Below are positions 35,142 to 35,142 of a stretch of DNA of 35,142 nt, piece by piece. A model generated the notes under the pieces. It ran no database searches. It was given only the letters and a program-made list of their open reading frames with translations, and was not told the DNA's origin. The position numbers and the translations under genes were made by a program. Origin of the DNA: Chlamydiota bacterium (GTDB lineage: Bacteria; Chlamydiota; Chlamydiia; Chlamydiales; Rhabdochlamydiaceae). The DNA is taken from assembly GCA_013288895.1 (NCBI GenBank), contig JABDAY010000017.1:1-35142 (forward strand). Reading direction: 5' to 3'. The first letter of the stretch is position 1; the number at the start of each line of letters is the position of its first letter.

Positions 35142-35142
35142 A

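Noticed and set aside
30301-35142. Intact insertion sequence or transposon
   Set aside because: No transposase or integrase frame was found on either strand, and the terminal repeats are short and imperfect.

Overview
The window looks like a chromosomal segment of an environmental, amoeba-associated member of the Chlamydiota (Waddlia/Simkania/Parachlamydia-like). This is an inference from gene content: two large surface proteins with an intimin/invasin-type (inverse autotransporter) barrel followed by a parallel beta-helix, eukaryote-like BTB/POZ domains combined with Sel1 repeats, an AcnA-type aconitase, a Cache-HAMP class III cyclase and moderate GC. No rRNA, tRNA, CRISPR array, intact transposase or phage gene was seen.

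Left part (1-8.8 kb): the 3' end of a methionine sulfoxide reductase B gene faces a minus-strand inverse autotransporter gene. The 3' end of that gene is fused out of frame to the tail of a GH18 chitinase gene. Divergently on the plus strand are an AzoR-type flavoenzyme, a GH15 glucoamylase-like enzyme and a second, longer inverse autotransporter. A 31-nt copy of the second autotransporter's signal-peptide start lies just upstream of azoR, so the azoR-GH15 pair sits between two copies of the same gene start.

Middle (8.8-24 kb): aconitase overlaps the autotransporter stop by 4 nt and is followed by an overlapping M2/ACE-like metallopeptidase. Next come a minus-strand exported FAD protein, an unknown protein with a mitochondrial-presequence-like N-terminus, a YchJ/SEC-C protein, a membrane class III nucleotide cyclase and a compact tolC-emrA-emrB efflux operon. 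A further gene encodes an AlbA_2/HATPase/winged-helix regulator. Large imperfect palindromes occupy several intergenic gaps: two copies of a GGGCAC-rich hairpin, and one different hairpin flanked by a 10-bp direct repeat.

Right part (24-35.1 kb): divergent from the AlbA_2 regulator is a tandem pair of BTB-Sel1 genes, behind a promoter region carrying a duplicated ~28-nt operator-like element. The upstream copy has lost its C-terminus and runs directly into the start codon of the second. Beyond it is an accessory-looking module: a nucleoside deoxyribosyltransferase-like protein, a small secreted cupin that appears to start at ATT, an APH/choline-kinase-like phosphotransferase and an ABC exporter. 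The module is bracketed by 21-nt inverted repeats and by a 101-nt copy (one mismatch) of the second BTB-Sel1 gene.

The most interesting candidates are the BTB-Sel1 pair with its divergent regulator and repeated operator, the mitochondrial-targeting-like effector candidate, the ATT start, and the repeated recombination of surface-protein and Sel1 genes. Enzyme names rest on motifs read by eye; no database search was possible.
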